Shown piece after piece: positions 46,794 to 53,689 of a DNA stretch of 64,000 nt. The position numbers and the translations under genes are program-made. The DNA lies in the NCBI RefSeq assembly GCF_014737315.1, contig NZ_JPUF01000008.1:1-64000 (forward strand). The letters are read 5' to 3'. The notes under the pieces were generated by a model. That model had not been told where the DNA came from and did not search any database. It saw only the letters and a program-made list of their open reading frames with translations. Position 1 is the stretch's first letter. Each line of letters opens with the position of its first letter. The stretch comes from Treponema zioleckii. GTDB taxonomy: Bacteria; Spirochaetota; Spirochaetia; Treponematales; Treponemataceae.

Positions 46794-46997
46794 ATGGCAA
46801 AAAAGTATGATGTTTTTTATCAACCTGGTAGCGATGATTACGCAGTTAGGGTACGAGATGGATGTCGAATAACAGCTGATCATATACCGACACTGACTGC
46901 TGCAGAACATATTGCATCGGATTTGTTGCGAAAAGCTGGCGGTGGAACAATCGATATTGTCAGAAAAGATGGAAGTTCTGCAGTAAAGAAAATTTAA
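46794..46997 (+). CDS. DUF2188-like small protein, 67 aa (island gene 2)
   Basis: MAKKYDVFYQPGSDDYAVRV opens the protein and GGGTIDIVRKDGSSAVKKI ends it, giving the beta-alpha-beta outline and C-terminal G-G-x-x-x-I-x-x-K-D-G motif of DUF2188. Function unknown. The start was placed at ATG 46794 with AGGAG 10 nt upstream; an in-frame Met at 46776 has no ribosome site. Follows gene 1 by 41 bp. Confidence 0.72.
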   Translation: MAKKYDVFYQPGSDDYAVRVRDGCRITADHIPTLTAAEHIASDLLRKAGGGTIDIVRKDGSSAVKKI

Positions 46998-47074
46998 ACT
47001 AAAATGGTGCTACGGAATTTATAGTGCGTTTCATATATTCTGTAGCACCCCTATAAAATTTTGAGGAGAAAGAT

Positions 47075-47263
47075 ATGTCAAACAAGGATTTGCGTGATGT
47101 GAATATTTCTTTGAAAAATGTTCCTTTGAAGAAGATAAAGCCCATGGTGGACGTGATAAAAAAAACTGTTCCTGGTTCTACTGGCTCAGTTGTCGTTTCT
47201 AAGCCAAAAAGACTATCTGGTAAAACTGGAGATTCCAAACAAATTGGTGATAATCGTAGGTAA
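47075..47263 (+). CDS. Hypothetical basic protein, 62 aa (island gene 3)
   Basis: Lys/Arg-rich (NKDLRDVNISLKNVPLKKIK then KPKRLSGKTGDSKQIGDNRR at the end) with no recognised domain. A strong AGGAG site lies upstream (TGAGGAGAAAGATATG). The disordered C-terminus could bind nucleic acid, but that is only composition. It follows gene 2 by 77 bp, with a short hairpin-like GGTGCTACGGAAT..ATTCTGTAGCACC (47004-47047) in the gap, a 12-bp imperfect inverted repeat. Confidence 0.65.
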   Translation: MSNKDLRDVNISLKNVPLKKIKPMVDVIKKTVPGSTGSVVVSKPKRLSGKTGDSKQIGDNRR

Positions 47264-47281
47264 AAGTATTTTGGAGTGGAT

Positions 47282-47500
47282 ATGCGTATAGAGATTTTAC
47301 GTAAAGGTGATGAAGTTCTTACTGTGACGTCAAACTTCATCGCTGTTAAAAGAAAAAATTCTGAAGTTGATTTAATTCCTTTGGTTGATGATTCTGGTAC
47401 TGGATTGAGAGTTGATGAGAAACGCATTGTTACAATTGGTTTTGGAAACAATATGGTTACAGAAGAAACAGAAGACGGGGGAATGATAATTAATTTTTAG
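47282..47500 (+). CDS. Hypothetical protein, 72 aa (island gene 4)
   Basis: MRIEILRKGDEVLTV and KRIVTIGFGNNMVTEE suggest a small beta-rich fold. No family recognised. The start was placed at ATG 47282, since GGAG lies 5 nt upstream; a GTG two codons earlier overlaps that site. It begins 18 bp after gene 3, so it is probably translated from the same mRNA. Confidence 0.68.
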   Translation: MRIEILRKGDEVLTVTSNFIAVKRKNSEVDLIPLVDDSGTGLRVDEKRIVTIGFGNNMVTEETEDGGMIINF

Positions 47501-47516
47501 TTTGATGGAGTTTGAA

Positions 47517-47855
47517 ATGGGAAATTTAAACGTAGTTCTGCCTAGTGATGATTTTGAAAAAATAGCTACACAGGCTGATAATATGAACCTAAATAAAGAA
47601 GTTCAGAAAGCTGTTAACTTGGCAAAGCGCAATGGTTACTCGAAAAATGGGGGTATAAAAAAAATGACAAACGACCTCGCTGATTTAGGAGTTATTTCTG
47701 AGCAACAGCGTAATGAAATAAATGCGGCTGTCAATGCTAGAAATAAAGTTATACATGAAAACAAAGATTCGGACTGTGAACAGACAGAAAAATTCAGAAA
47801 TACGTTAGATTCGATAGATAAAAAGCTCAAAAATGGTTTTGAGATAAAAATATAA
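47517..47855 (+). CDS. HEPN-like small protein, 112 aa (island gene 5)
   Basis: Helical protein with INAAVNARNKVIHENKDS near the C-terminus (about 78-95). R-N-K-V-I-H is an R-x4-H motif in the sequence context typical of HEPN RNase domains. HEPN proteins are frequent toxins or effectors of defence systems; the family assignment is inference from the motif and helical plan (EVQKAVNLAKRNGY, LADLGVISEQQRNE). The start was placed at ATG 47517 with GGAG 7 nt upstream. It follows gene 4 by 16 bp. Confidence 0.65.
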   Translation: MGNLNVVLPSDDFEKIATQADNMNLNKEVQKAVNLAKRNGYSKNGGIKKMTNDLADLGVISEQQRNEINAAVNARNKVIHENKDSDCEQTEKFRNTLDSIDKKLKNGFEIKI

Positions 47856-47879
47856 AAAATCATTCAAGGAGGCTATTTT

Positions 47880-47990
47880 ATGGCAAAGAAAGAAAAATGT
47901 CGGTTGATATGCCTGATCCTCATGGTTGCAAAGAGACTGACGATGGTTTACACATGTGGGAAATCAGAGATTTTTAGAAAACTCCCATGA
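47880..47990 (+). CDS. Small ORF with excellent ribosome site, possibly frameshifted (island gene 6)
   Basis: AGGAGG lies 7 nt before the ATG. As read, it gives 36 aa (MAKKEKCRLICLILMV..) ending in TGA that overlaps the next ATG. Adding one A to the 5-A run (47893-47897) gives a different, more protein-like ending: MSVDMPDPHGCKETDD.. through WEIRDF and a TAG stop at about 47978. The sequence does not decide between them. No family recognised. Confidence 0.45.
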   Translation: MAKKEKCRLICLILMVAKRLTMVYTCGKSEIFRKLP

Positions 47991-48112
47991 CCGACCACCA
48001 CGTGCATATCGGACAGTTCAACGAAATCTATTATGACGCGCTTGAACTGTTCGAGTTAATCGAACGTCTTTCTCTACAGGCAGACACTTCATCAAGATGG
48101 AAACATCCTTAG
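47987..48112 (+). pseudogene. N-terminal fragment of an amidohydrolase-type gene
   Basis: MTDHHVHIGQFNEIYYDAL.. is the start of a TIM-barrel metal-dependent hydrolase; HHVHIG supplies the H-x-H metal ligands. The frame soon leaves recognisable sequence (after LFELIERLSLQ) and stops at 48110. The matching C-terminal part lies 1.2 kb further at 49288-49569. The centre of the gene (roughly 100 or more residues) is missing. No ribosome site precedes this ATG. Confidence 0.7.
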
Positions 48113-48251
48113 GTGCAGCCAATGCAATTATTCAGGACATATTCCTGATTGGGGTGGTCCTAAACCTGGAAAAGGTAAAAAGTGTCCTATTTGCCATACA
48201 TGGACCATTTATAACGGTACATGTACACAATGTGGACTTACAGGTGCTTGA
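48060..48251 (+). pseudogene. Headless zinc-ribbon protein frame
   Basis: The open frame lacks any ATG, GTG or TTG start before the conserved part. It encodes CSQCNYSG, then KKCPICHT and CTQCGLTGA to the stop: three CxxC knuckles, enough for one or more zinc ribbons. Its 5' end runs into the amidohydrolase fragment, so the N-terminus seems to have been lost at the insertion junction (about 48070-48100). Confidence 0.6.
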
Positions 48252-48274
48252 TTAATACAGGAGGTAATGAAATT

Positions 48275-49186
48275 ATGAAATCAGAAACCTACAGAAGAAA
48301 GATAGAAGAATTGGAAGAAAAGATTGCTAATACGCATCCTCGATTCTGTCATAAAATTGAAGCCATGGAGGTGGAAAAAGAGCGTTTAGAACAGAAACTC
48401 GCAGAAAAAGAAGAAGAGGAAGCTCAAAAGCGAAATCTCGAAGATGAGTCTGAATCAGAGACTGAAAATGACGAATTTGATGATTATGACTATGATGAGG
48501 AGGACGAGGACTTTGATGATTGCGATGATACCGAAGACAACGAATCTGCCGATGATGAGTGGGATGAAGAAAGTAAGTCTGCATTAAAAAAAGACTTAGA
48601 ACTGGAGGGGCATACCGAGGCTTATATTCAAAAAGCACTCGAATTAGGAACTGATGACTCAACCGATATTTTCAGCGAACTTTCTGATGACGAAGCTAAA
48701 GAGGAATTTTGTTATCAACTTGATTCTATGGGAGTTTCTGAACAAACAAAAGAGTTCTTTATTTCACAAGGTAATGATTTCCCTTATTGGGAAAAAAGTT
48801 CATTTGACTCCATAAATATTTTTGAGGATGCCTTTCAAGCGGGACTAGCCCATTATGGTGATGAACAGGCAGCTATTACCTATGCAGATGCATGCTCTTC
48901 TAAAGGATGTATTGGGAGTTTTAATGATGAATTTGAAGAGTTTGTTCGCGCTGGAGAACCTTGGTTACTGCAAGAAGGTTTCGGCTTTGCAAAAGACGAA
49001 TATAGTGCAGATGATCTCATTTCCATGTATTATAAATACGACGCTCCTTGCTTAGACTATGATGATGATGAAAATGGCTTTTCTTTTGATGATGACCATT
49101 ATCGCTCAAAGGAAGCTGTACAGGACGACGAAATAGCAGGGGACGAAGAGGAAGAAGAAATAAAACGTAATATGGAAAAATGGTAA
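48275..49186 (+). CDS. Very acidic hypothetical protein, 303 aa, perhaps truncated
   Basis: Starts with a coiled coil (about 1-55, EELEEKIANTHPRFCHKIEA) followed by a highly acidic stretch of Asp, Glu and Tyr (about 65-105), then a folded-looking part (FEDAFQAGLAHYGDEQAAI, GSFNDEFEEFVRAGEPWLL) and another acidic tail. No family recognised. DNA-mimic proteins have similar charge, but this is only analogy. AGGAGG precedes the ATG by 9 nt. The frame continues after the TAA at 49184 for 35 codons (DYSREESEELLEELRCN.. to 49294), so a nonsense change (for example AAA to TAA) may have shortened it. Confidence 0.7.
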   Translation: MKSETYRRKIEELEEKIANTHPRFCHKIEAMEVEKERLEQKLAEKEEEEAQKRNLEDESESETENDEFDDYDYDEEDEDFDDCDDTEDNESADDEWDEESKSALKKDLELEGHTEAYIQKALELGTDDSTDIFSELSDDEAKEEFCYQLDSMGVSEQTKEFFISQGNDFPYWEKSSFDSINIFEDAFQAGLAHYGDEQAAITYADACSSKGCIGSFNDEFEEFVRAGEPWLLQEGFGFAKDEYSADDLISMYYKYDAPCLDYDDDENGFSFDDDHYRSKEAVQDDEIAGDEEEEEIKRNMEKW

Positions 49187-49287
49187 GACTACAGTCGTGA
49201 GGAGTCAGAAGAGCTGCTTGAAGAGCTTCGGTGCAATCATGCCGACTACACTGAAGTAGAAGCTTGTGAACGGTTACTTCAGAATAA

Positions 49288-49569
49288 ATCTTAATCGCCG
49301 AATACCCGAATGCAAAAGTCATTCTTGCCCACTCGAATCCTGTAAAAGAAACTGCCGAAATGGTGAACAAATATCCCAACGTCTTTTGCGACACGGCTTG
49401 CCTCTCAAAAGAAAACCTAACGAAGCTTCGCCAAAAAGTTACTGACAAATCAAAAATCCTCTTCGGTTCAGATTTTCCGGTGAGCCATTATTTCGCGTCA
49501 CGCTTTTCGGGCAAAACTAGCTCTCTTGAAGACGAATATATTCTGACTGCGAAAAATTATATGTTCTGA
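49288..49569 (+). pseudogene. C-terminal fragment of an amidohydrolase-type gene
   Basis: The frame AEYPNAKVILAHSNPV, then YPNVFCDTACLS and KILFGSDFPVSHYF has the late motifs of TatD/amidohydrolase barrels: metal-ligand His in LAHSN and Asp in GSDFP. There is no start codon in place. It is the natural partner of the N-terminal fragment at 47987. A one-base shift after KNYMF would extend it with more family-like sequence (AICKANLQAKYEKSIF), so it may also be broken there. Confidence 0.7.
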
Positions 49570-49659
49570 CGGCATATCAAACGCGATTTGTAAGGCAAAC
49601 CTTCAAGCCAAATACGAAAAATCGATTTTCCTAAGTGCCAATGCGTTGCAAAAACTCCC

Positions 49660-50442
49660 CTACTCTTCTCCCGCCAATCGCAAAAGAAATTCTTTTTCCT
49701 GCTCGCTTAAGTTCTTGTGGCTGTTCAGGTATGGCTTACAATATTCTGCGCCTAAAACGCGAGGTTTTTCTTTTGGAGAAATGGAATTATACAACACAAG
49801 AAGTTTGTCGGGTTTGATTTTAAAAGTCCGCCTAAAATCATCGCCTTTTACGGTGACCAAAAGCGTGTAATATGTAGACCTTCCAGAGTGTTTTTCAAAA
49901 GCAATGTGAAATGTCTGAGCCGGTGAAAGAGAAATTGATTCCGCGCGCTGATTAAAAACACCGAATTTTTCAATGCGGTCTGAATAAAGCACTTGCCGCG
50001 GGAAAAATGCCAGCAACGACACAACAAAGGAGATTCCCGCAAAAGCGACAAGAAAATATCGTTCCAGCCTAAGTTTTTCTTTCTGACTTTTTTTGCTGGT
50101 GCGTTTTCTTTTTTTTGAGATAAAGCGTCTGGCAACAAGAATAGCCAAAAAAACAAGGAGAGTGATTTTTGAAATTACCGGAAAAATGCCATACTCTTTG
50201 AATGCAAGCACGGACGAGTCAAAACAAGCAAAACTTCCTTTTCCTACAGAAGAGACAAAATACAGCACGAACGGAAGAAGCCAAAGCCATCCGGCTTTAA
50301 TTTCAAGAAAGAGATAATAGAAGCCGATTCCAAGCACAGCCAAAACGGAAACCAGAGCGGCACAAAAACGTTCATAAAGAGGAAGTTTTTTCTTGGGCCT
50401 GGATTTTTCCCTTTTGATATATTTCCGTCGTTTGGTATTCAT
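49660..50442 (-). CDS. Membrane protein, 260 aa
   Basis: Basic N-terminus (MNTKRRKYIKREKSRPKKK), then about four hydrophobic helices between residues 30 and 170 and a soluble C-terminal domain with HIAFEKHSGRSTYYTLLVTVKG and SPKEKPRVLGAEY. No family recognised; likely inner membrane. Last of a minus-strand run of four envelope genes starting at 53072. It ends close to the amidohydrolase fragment. Confidence 0.75.
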   Translation of the reverse strand: MNTKRRKYIKREKSRPKKKLPLYERFCAALVSVLAVLGIGFYYLFLEIKAGWLWLLPFVLYFVSSVGKGSFACFDSSVLAFKEYGIFPVISKITLLVFLAILVARRFISKKRKRTSKKSQKEKLRLERYFLVAFAGISFVVSLLAFFPRQVLYSDRIEKFGVFNQRAESISLSPAQTFHIAFEKHSGRSTYYTLLVTVKGDDFRRTFKIKPDKLLVLYNSISPKEKPRVLGAEYCKPYLNSHKNLSEQEKEFLLRLAGEE

Positions 50443-50523
50443 TTCAGTAACAGAATTTGTGAGGTGGCAAGACTGAGAAAAAACGCGCTCAACTTTTCTT
50501 GCCGCGCTCAGAATCGTTTTTTC

Positions 50524-51030
50524 TTACAAAAACAAAAGACGCGGGAAAATAAAATGAAGAAGACCCGCAACAAGGCACGCAAGCCCAAAAATCTTTCTTC
50601 CGCCCATAAAAACCAAGTCTACGAATCCCGGAAGATTTCCTTCGTAAGATTCCTGCGATTCAAACCACTCCACAAAAAGACAGATACAAGCCATAAGACT
50701 CGCAATCGCAGGAAGGAAATCGCCGAGCACCGGAATGTCGTCCGGAACCGTCGTGTAAAAAAGTTTTATAAGACCTACAAGACCAGAAAGGGCCGCAATC
50801 ACGAGACGGAACGTTGAATCGCTCAAAAACGCCGCAGAAGTCAGCGCAAGATTTTTCTTTGTAGAAGCAAGCGGTCCGTCACCAAAAGAAGTATCATCAT
50901 CCAAGCCAAAATCATCCCCCAGACCATCGCTTGAAGAACTAGCAGACTGACCGCCAACAACAGAAGCATAAACAAGTATCAATCCTGCAATCACATTCAG
51001 CAGAACTGACAAAAAATATATTTGAAGCAT
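50524..51030 (-). CDS. Membrane protein, 168 aa
   Basis: Four hydrophobic helices: MLQIYFLSVLLNVIAGLILVYA region, LVIAALSGLVGLIKLFY, IASLMACICLFVEWF and IFGLACLVAGLLHFIF. A Ser/Asp-rich loop (SSSSDGLGDDFGLDDD) follows helix 1. Start at ATG 51030 behind AGGTGG. No family recognised. Probably in one operon with its neighbours, although a 99-bp gap separates it from the gene upstream. Confidence 0.75.
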   Translation of the reverse strand: MLQIYFLSVLLNVIAGLILVYASVVGGQSASSSSDGLGDDFGLDDDTSFGDGPLASTKKNLALTSAAFLSDSTFRLVIAALSGLVGLIKLFYTTVPDDIPVLGDFLPAIASLMACICLFVEWFESQESYEGNLPGFVDLVFMGGRKIFGLACLVAGLLHFIFPRLLFL

Positions 51031-51129
51031 TTTCCCCACCTTTTAAAAATGTTCACTTTTTATATTATCGATTTGAAATTAATTTAACTTATTCATTTTT
51101 TAACTAATTTTTAGAAAACTCCTCAAATT

Positions 51130-51807
51130 TTACCGAAGGTAGTCCGTAACGTTTTTTACAGGTGCGTTTAGAGAAAATTTTTCCCCGCGCAACTCAACGT
51201 CCGCCTTTACGGAAATAACTTCAAGCGACGAAAAAGACGTTTTTACATCAAGCCCAAACTCTGGAACCTTCACAGATTTTCCATTTTTCTTCAATTCTTT
51301 GATTTTTTGTATTTCCTCCTGCTTTTCCAAAAACAATTTTTTTCCATTGTATTTTGCAAGAACCGTATTTTTTCCAGAAATCTCGCCTTCTGCATTTACA
51401 GTAAAGAATTCAATTTTTACAGGAATTTCGCCATCATAATCTTCAACGAATTTTTTTGTGGGCGGGTCGATTTTTAAATTCACATAAATATTTTCGCCAA
51501 GCTGCTCATACGTGAACGCAGAAAGCGAAAAATGCACGCCGAATTTCGAATCTTCATTTTCTTTTGCACCAAAAAAGCCGTAAAAAACAACGATAAGAAA
51601 GCAAATAACGAGCGCAAAAAGCATAAAACGATTTCCGCGGGTCGCAACGAGAGCCTTAAAAAGCCCCGGCTTAAACGCGACAATTTTTCCGTCGTAATAA
51701 TCTTTTACAATCTGCGGGGCATGAGCCAAACGCTCTTTTCGATTGTAACGAAAAACCAGACCCTCTTCGTTCTCTGCATAACCTTCGGTAATATTGTTAA
51801 AGTCCAT
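51130..51807 (-). CDS. Single-pass envelope protein, 225 aa
   Basis: Cytoplasmic N-terminus (about 1-58, with YNRKERLAHAPQIVKDYY), one membrane helix (FMLFALVICFLIVVFYGFF region, about 61-80), and a beta-rich exported domain with LGENIYVNLKIDPP and VEDYDGEIPVKIEFF. Starts 2 bp after the upstream lipoprotein stop, so translation is coupled. No family recognised by sequence alone; such paired genes occur in treponemes. Confidence 0.75.
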   Translation of the reverse strand: MDFNNITEGYAENEEGLVFRYNRKERLAHAPQIVKDYYDGKIVAFKPGLFKALVATRGNRFMLFALVICFLIVVFYGFFGAKENEDSKFGVHFSLSAFTYEQLGENIYVNLKIDPPTKKFVEDYDGEIPVKIEFFTVNAEGEISGKNTVLAKYNGKKLFLEKQEEIQKIKELKKNGKSVKVPEFGLDVKTSFSSLEVISVKADVELRGEKFSLNAPVKNVTDYLR

Positions 51808-51809
51808 AT

Positions 51810-53072
51810 TTACTCTCCAAGATAAGCATCCAGAAGCGCGTCAGTGCGCCACCAGCTGATTTTTGCCTTTTCTTTCTGCACAAAAAGCCCGCTGATAATT
51901 CCTTCGTCACTCAGAGACAAATTAAAATAAAGATTTTTTTCGTGATTCACGTCAAGCGAACGTTTTACGATTTTTTGGCCGTCCGGCTGAACCATTTGCG
52001 TCAAATACCCATTTTCGGTCGGAACCATAAAAAAGAGCCAGCCGTTTTTTGAAACGCCAAAAAAATCATAGGGAATATTATAAACAGACTTTGCCATGTC
52101 CTCAGAAACCGTGTATTGATAGACAGGAATTTCCAAAGGCTCTTCAAACGTTCCCGAACGAACTACGAACGGATAAAGCATCGTTTTTTTGAATTCAACT
52201 CCGGTCGCAATTTTTAGGTTCGGGTCAATGGACGTTCCGTAACAGTCAACTTTCAAATAAAGCTTCATTGCCGTGTAGTCCGGCACAAGATTTTCTATAG
52301 AAAGATATTTTACAAGATTCTGCTCAACGTCTTTTTTTGGAACCGGAATCGAACTGTTCGAAATCTGAATGTTGTAAAGCGGGAATCCGCTCGTGTTGAA
52401 CCAATAAACCGCGTATCCGTCGCCGCCAGAAGCCCCGATTACGATAAGTTCATTTCTAGAATTCGTGTAAATGTTTTTTATAAACGGAAAAGGAGTTCCG
52501 CCAGGTCCGTCCTGCCCAACGTAATCAATAAAATTTCCGTCGCTGTCAAAACGAAGAACCACCGAACTCAAAAGAAGGTCTTTTTTGTCGTTTCCGGTTT
52601 CAGAATTTTTTCCTTCGCTCTGAACAAAACGTTCCTGCATCTCAGGTGTCAACGTGTCAACAACGTAAATGTATTTTCTTGAGTCAACGACAATCGGGCC
52701 AAGAGTATTAAAAGGATAGCTCACGGATTTTTTCATTGAGACTTTGTTGGAGTCCGGCTTAAAAGCTGGAGGCATTATGTTAGAATCTTCGTTATAAATT
52801 ACGGTCAGCAGATCTCCGTAAGAATTGAACTCAAGGATTTTTTTTGCTTCGCCATTCGCAATGTAGAAAAAACCGTCGCGCATGGTCATATACGTATTAA
52901 CTTGCTCATGTTTCGACAAATCAAAAAGATTCAGTTCATCTTCAAAACTTCCGTAATTCAAATTAAAAAGCTCATTTTCGTTAAGTGTAGCAACAACTCC
53001 AGAACGAGCACATCCAACAAGAGCCAACGATGCAATACAGAAAATCAGCAATATTCCACTTTTAAATCTCAT
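51810..53072 (-). CDS. Lipoprotein with beta-propeller-like body (LIC_12708-like)
   Basis: 420 aa. Lipobox ALVGCARSG (Cys about 21). The body resembles NHL/6-bladed propeller proteins (MRDGFFYIANGEAKKILEF, VLRFDSDGNFIDYVGQDGPGG) and the spirochaetal LIC_12708 group; that name is from memory of the family and not tested. First gene of the four-gene minus-strand envelope operon. GAGAG precedes the ATG. Confidence 0.75.
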   Translation of the reverse strand: MRFKSGILLIFCIASLALVGCARSGVVATLNENELFNLNYGSFEDELNLFDLSKHEQVNTYMTMRDGFFYIANGEAKKILEFNSYGDLLTVIYNEDSNIMPPAFKPDSNKVSMKKSVSYPFNTLGPIVVDSRKYIYVVDTLTPEMQERFVQSEGKNSETGNDKKDLLLSSVVLRFDSDGNFIDYVGQDGPGGTPFPFIKNIYTNSRNELIVIGASGGDGYAVYWFNTSGFPLYNIQISNSSIPVPKKDVEQNLVKYLSIENLVPDYTAMKLYLKVDCYGTSIDPNLKIATGVEFKKTMLYPFVVRSGTFEEPLEIPVYQYTVSEDMAKSVYNIPYDFFGVSKNGWLFFMVPTENGYLTQMVQPDGQKIVKRSLDVNHEKNLYFNLSLSDEGIISGLFVQKEKAKISWWRTDALLDAYLGE

Positions 53073-53141
53073 TCTCTCAGAATATTAGCATAAGGCGAAT
53101 TAGTCAAACAGATAAACGGAAAAGGGAAAGATGAAAGATGC

Positions 53142-53379
53142 CCGGAGGTTGAGTAGCGAAGCGTATCAAAGCCACAAATGCACGGGAAGTTGACTTTTCG
53201 GATTTGACACAGATGAACGGTGATAAACACAGATGGAACACAGATAAGCTGAAAACCTTCGGTGGTTGAGCTTGTCGAAACCACTGCAAATGAAAAATCG
53301 TTAGATTTTTCGAAATCCGTGTGACAATTTTAGAACGAGAATGACGTTTTCAGGTGGTTTCGACTCCGCTCAACCACCG
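53142..53379. repeat. Cluster of repeats A and B upstream of secA
   Basis: Repeat B (CGGAGGTTGAGTAGCGAAG.., 53142-53173), repeat A (GACACAGATGAACGGTG.., 53206-53247), repeat B (CGGTGGTTGAGCTTGTC.., 53260-53284) and repeat B in opposite orientation (GGTGGTTTCGACTCCGC.., 53353-53379). The 600-bp gap between the lipoprotein gene and secA is mostly such elements plus repeat C; I see no gene in it. Confidence 0.78.
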
Positions 53380-53526
53380 TATCGGGCAGGGTTTCCGTCC
53401 ACCGAAGATGTTTGAAAGCTGCCTAGCATGACGCAAAGCCAAATACGTGAGGTGGTCTGCGAATGTGCAAGTTGACTCGACTCCCTCAATAATTTCGAGC
53501 GACTCGCTCGAAATAAAACTGCACCC

Positions 53527-53620
53527 GCAAAACGAGGCCTTGCTTGCCGCCGCGTTTTGTGACCCCTGCAAGTGTACCCACCAGAACGCCAGTTTTCGCA
53601 AGAAAACTCGTGGGAAACGC
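53527..53620 (+). repeat. Dispersed repeat C, copy 3
   Basis: GCAAAACGAGGCCTTGC, TTGCCGCCGCGTTTTGTG, then AGAACGCCAGTTTTCGC and GAAAACTCGTGGGAAACGC. The same order and both hairpins as the copies at 33522 and 38776, with about 75 percent identity by eye. Confidence 0.8.
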
Positions 53621-53651
53621 TAAAACAAATCTTTTGGACAGAAAGTTACAC

Positions 53652-53680
53652 TTGTAGCGTTTCCACTTTTACTTTATATT
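53652..53680 (+). promoter_or_regulatory. Possible secA promoter
   Basis: TTGTAG (53652-53657), 17-nt spacer, TATATT (53675-53680). The start would fall within a few nt of the secA ATG at 53690, giving an almost leaderless mRNA. Good spacing but an unusual position. Confidence 0.4.
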
Positions 53681-53689
53681 TATTAGGTT

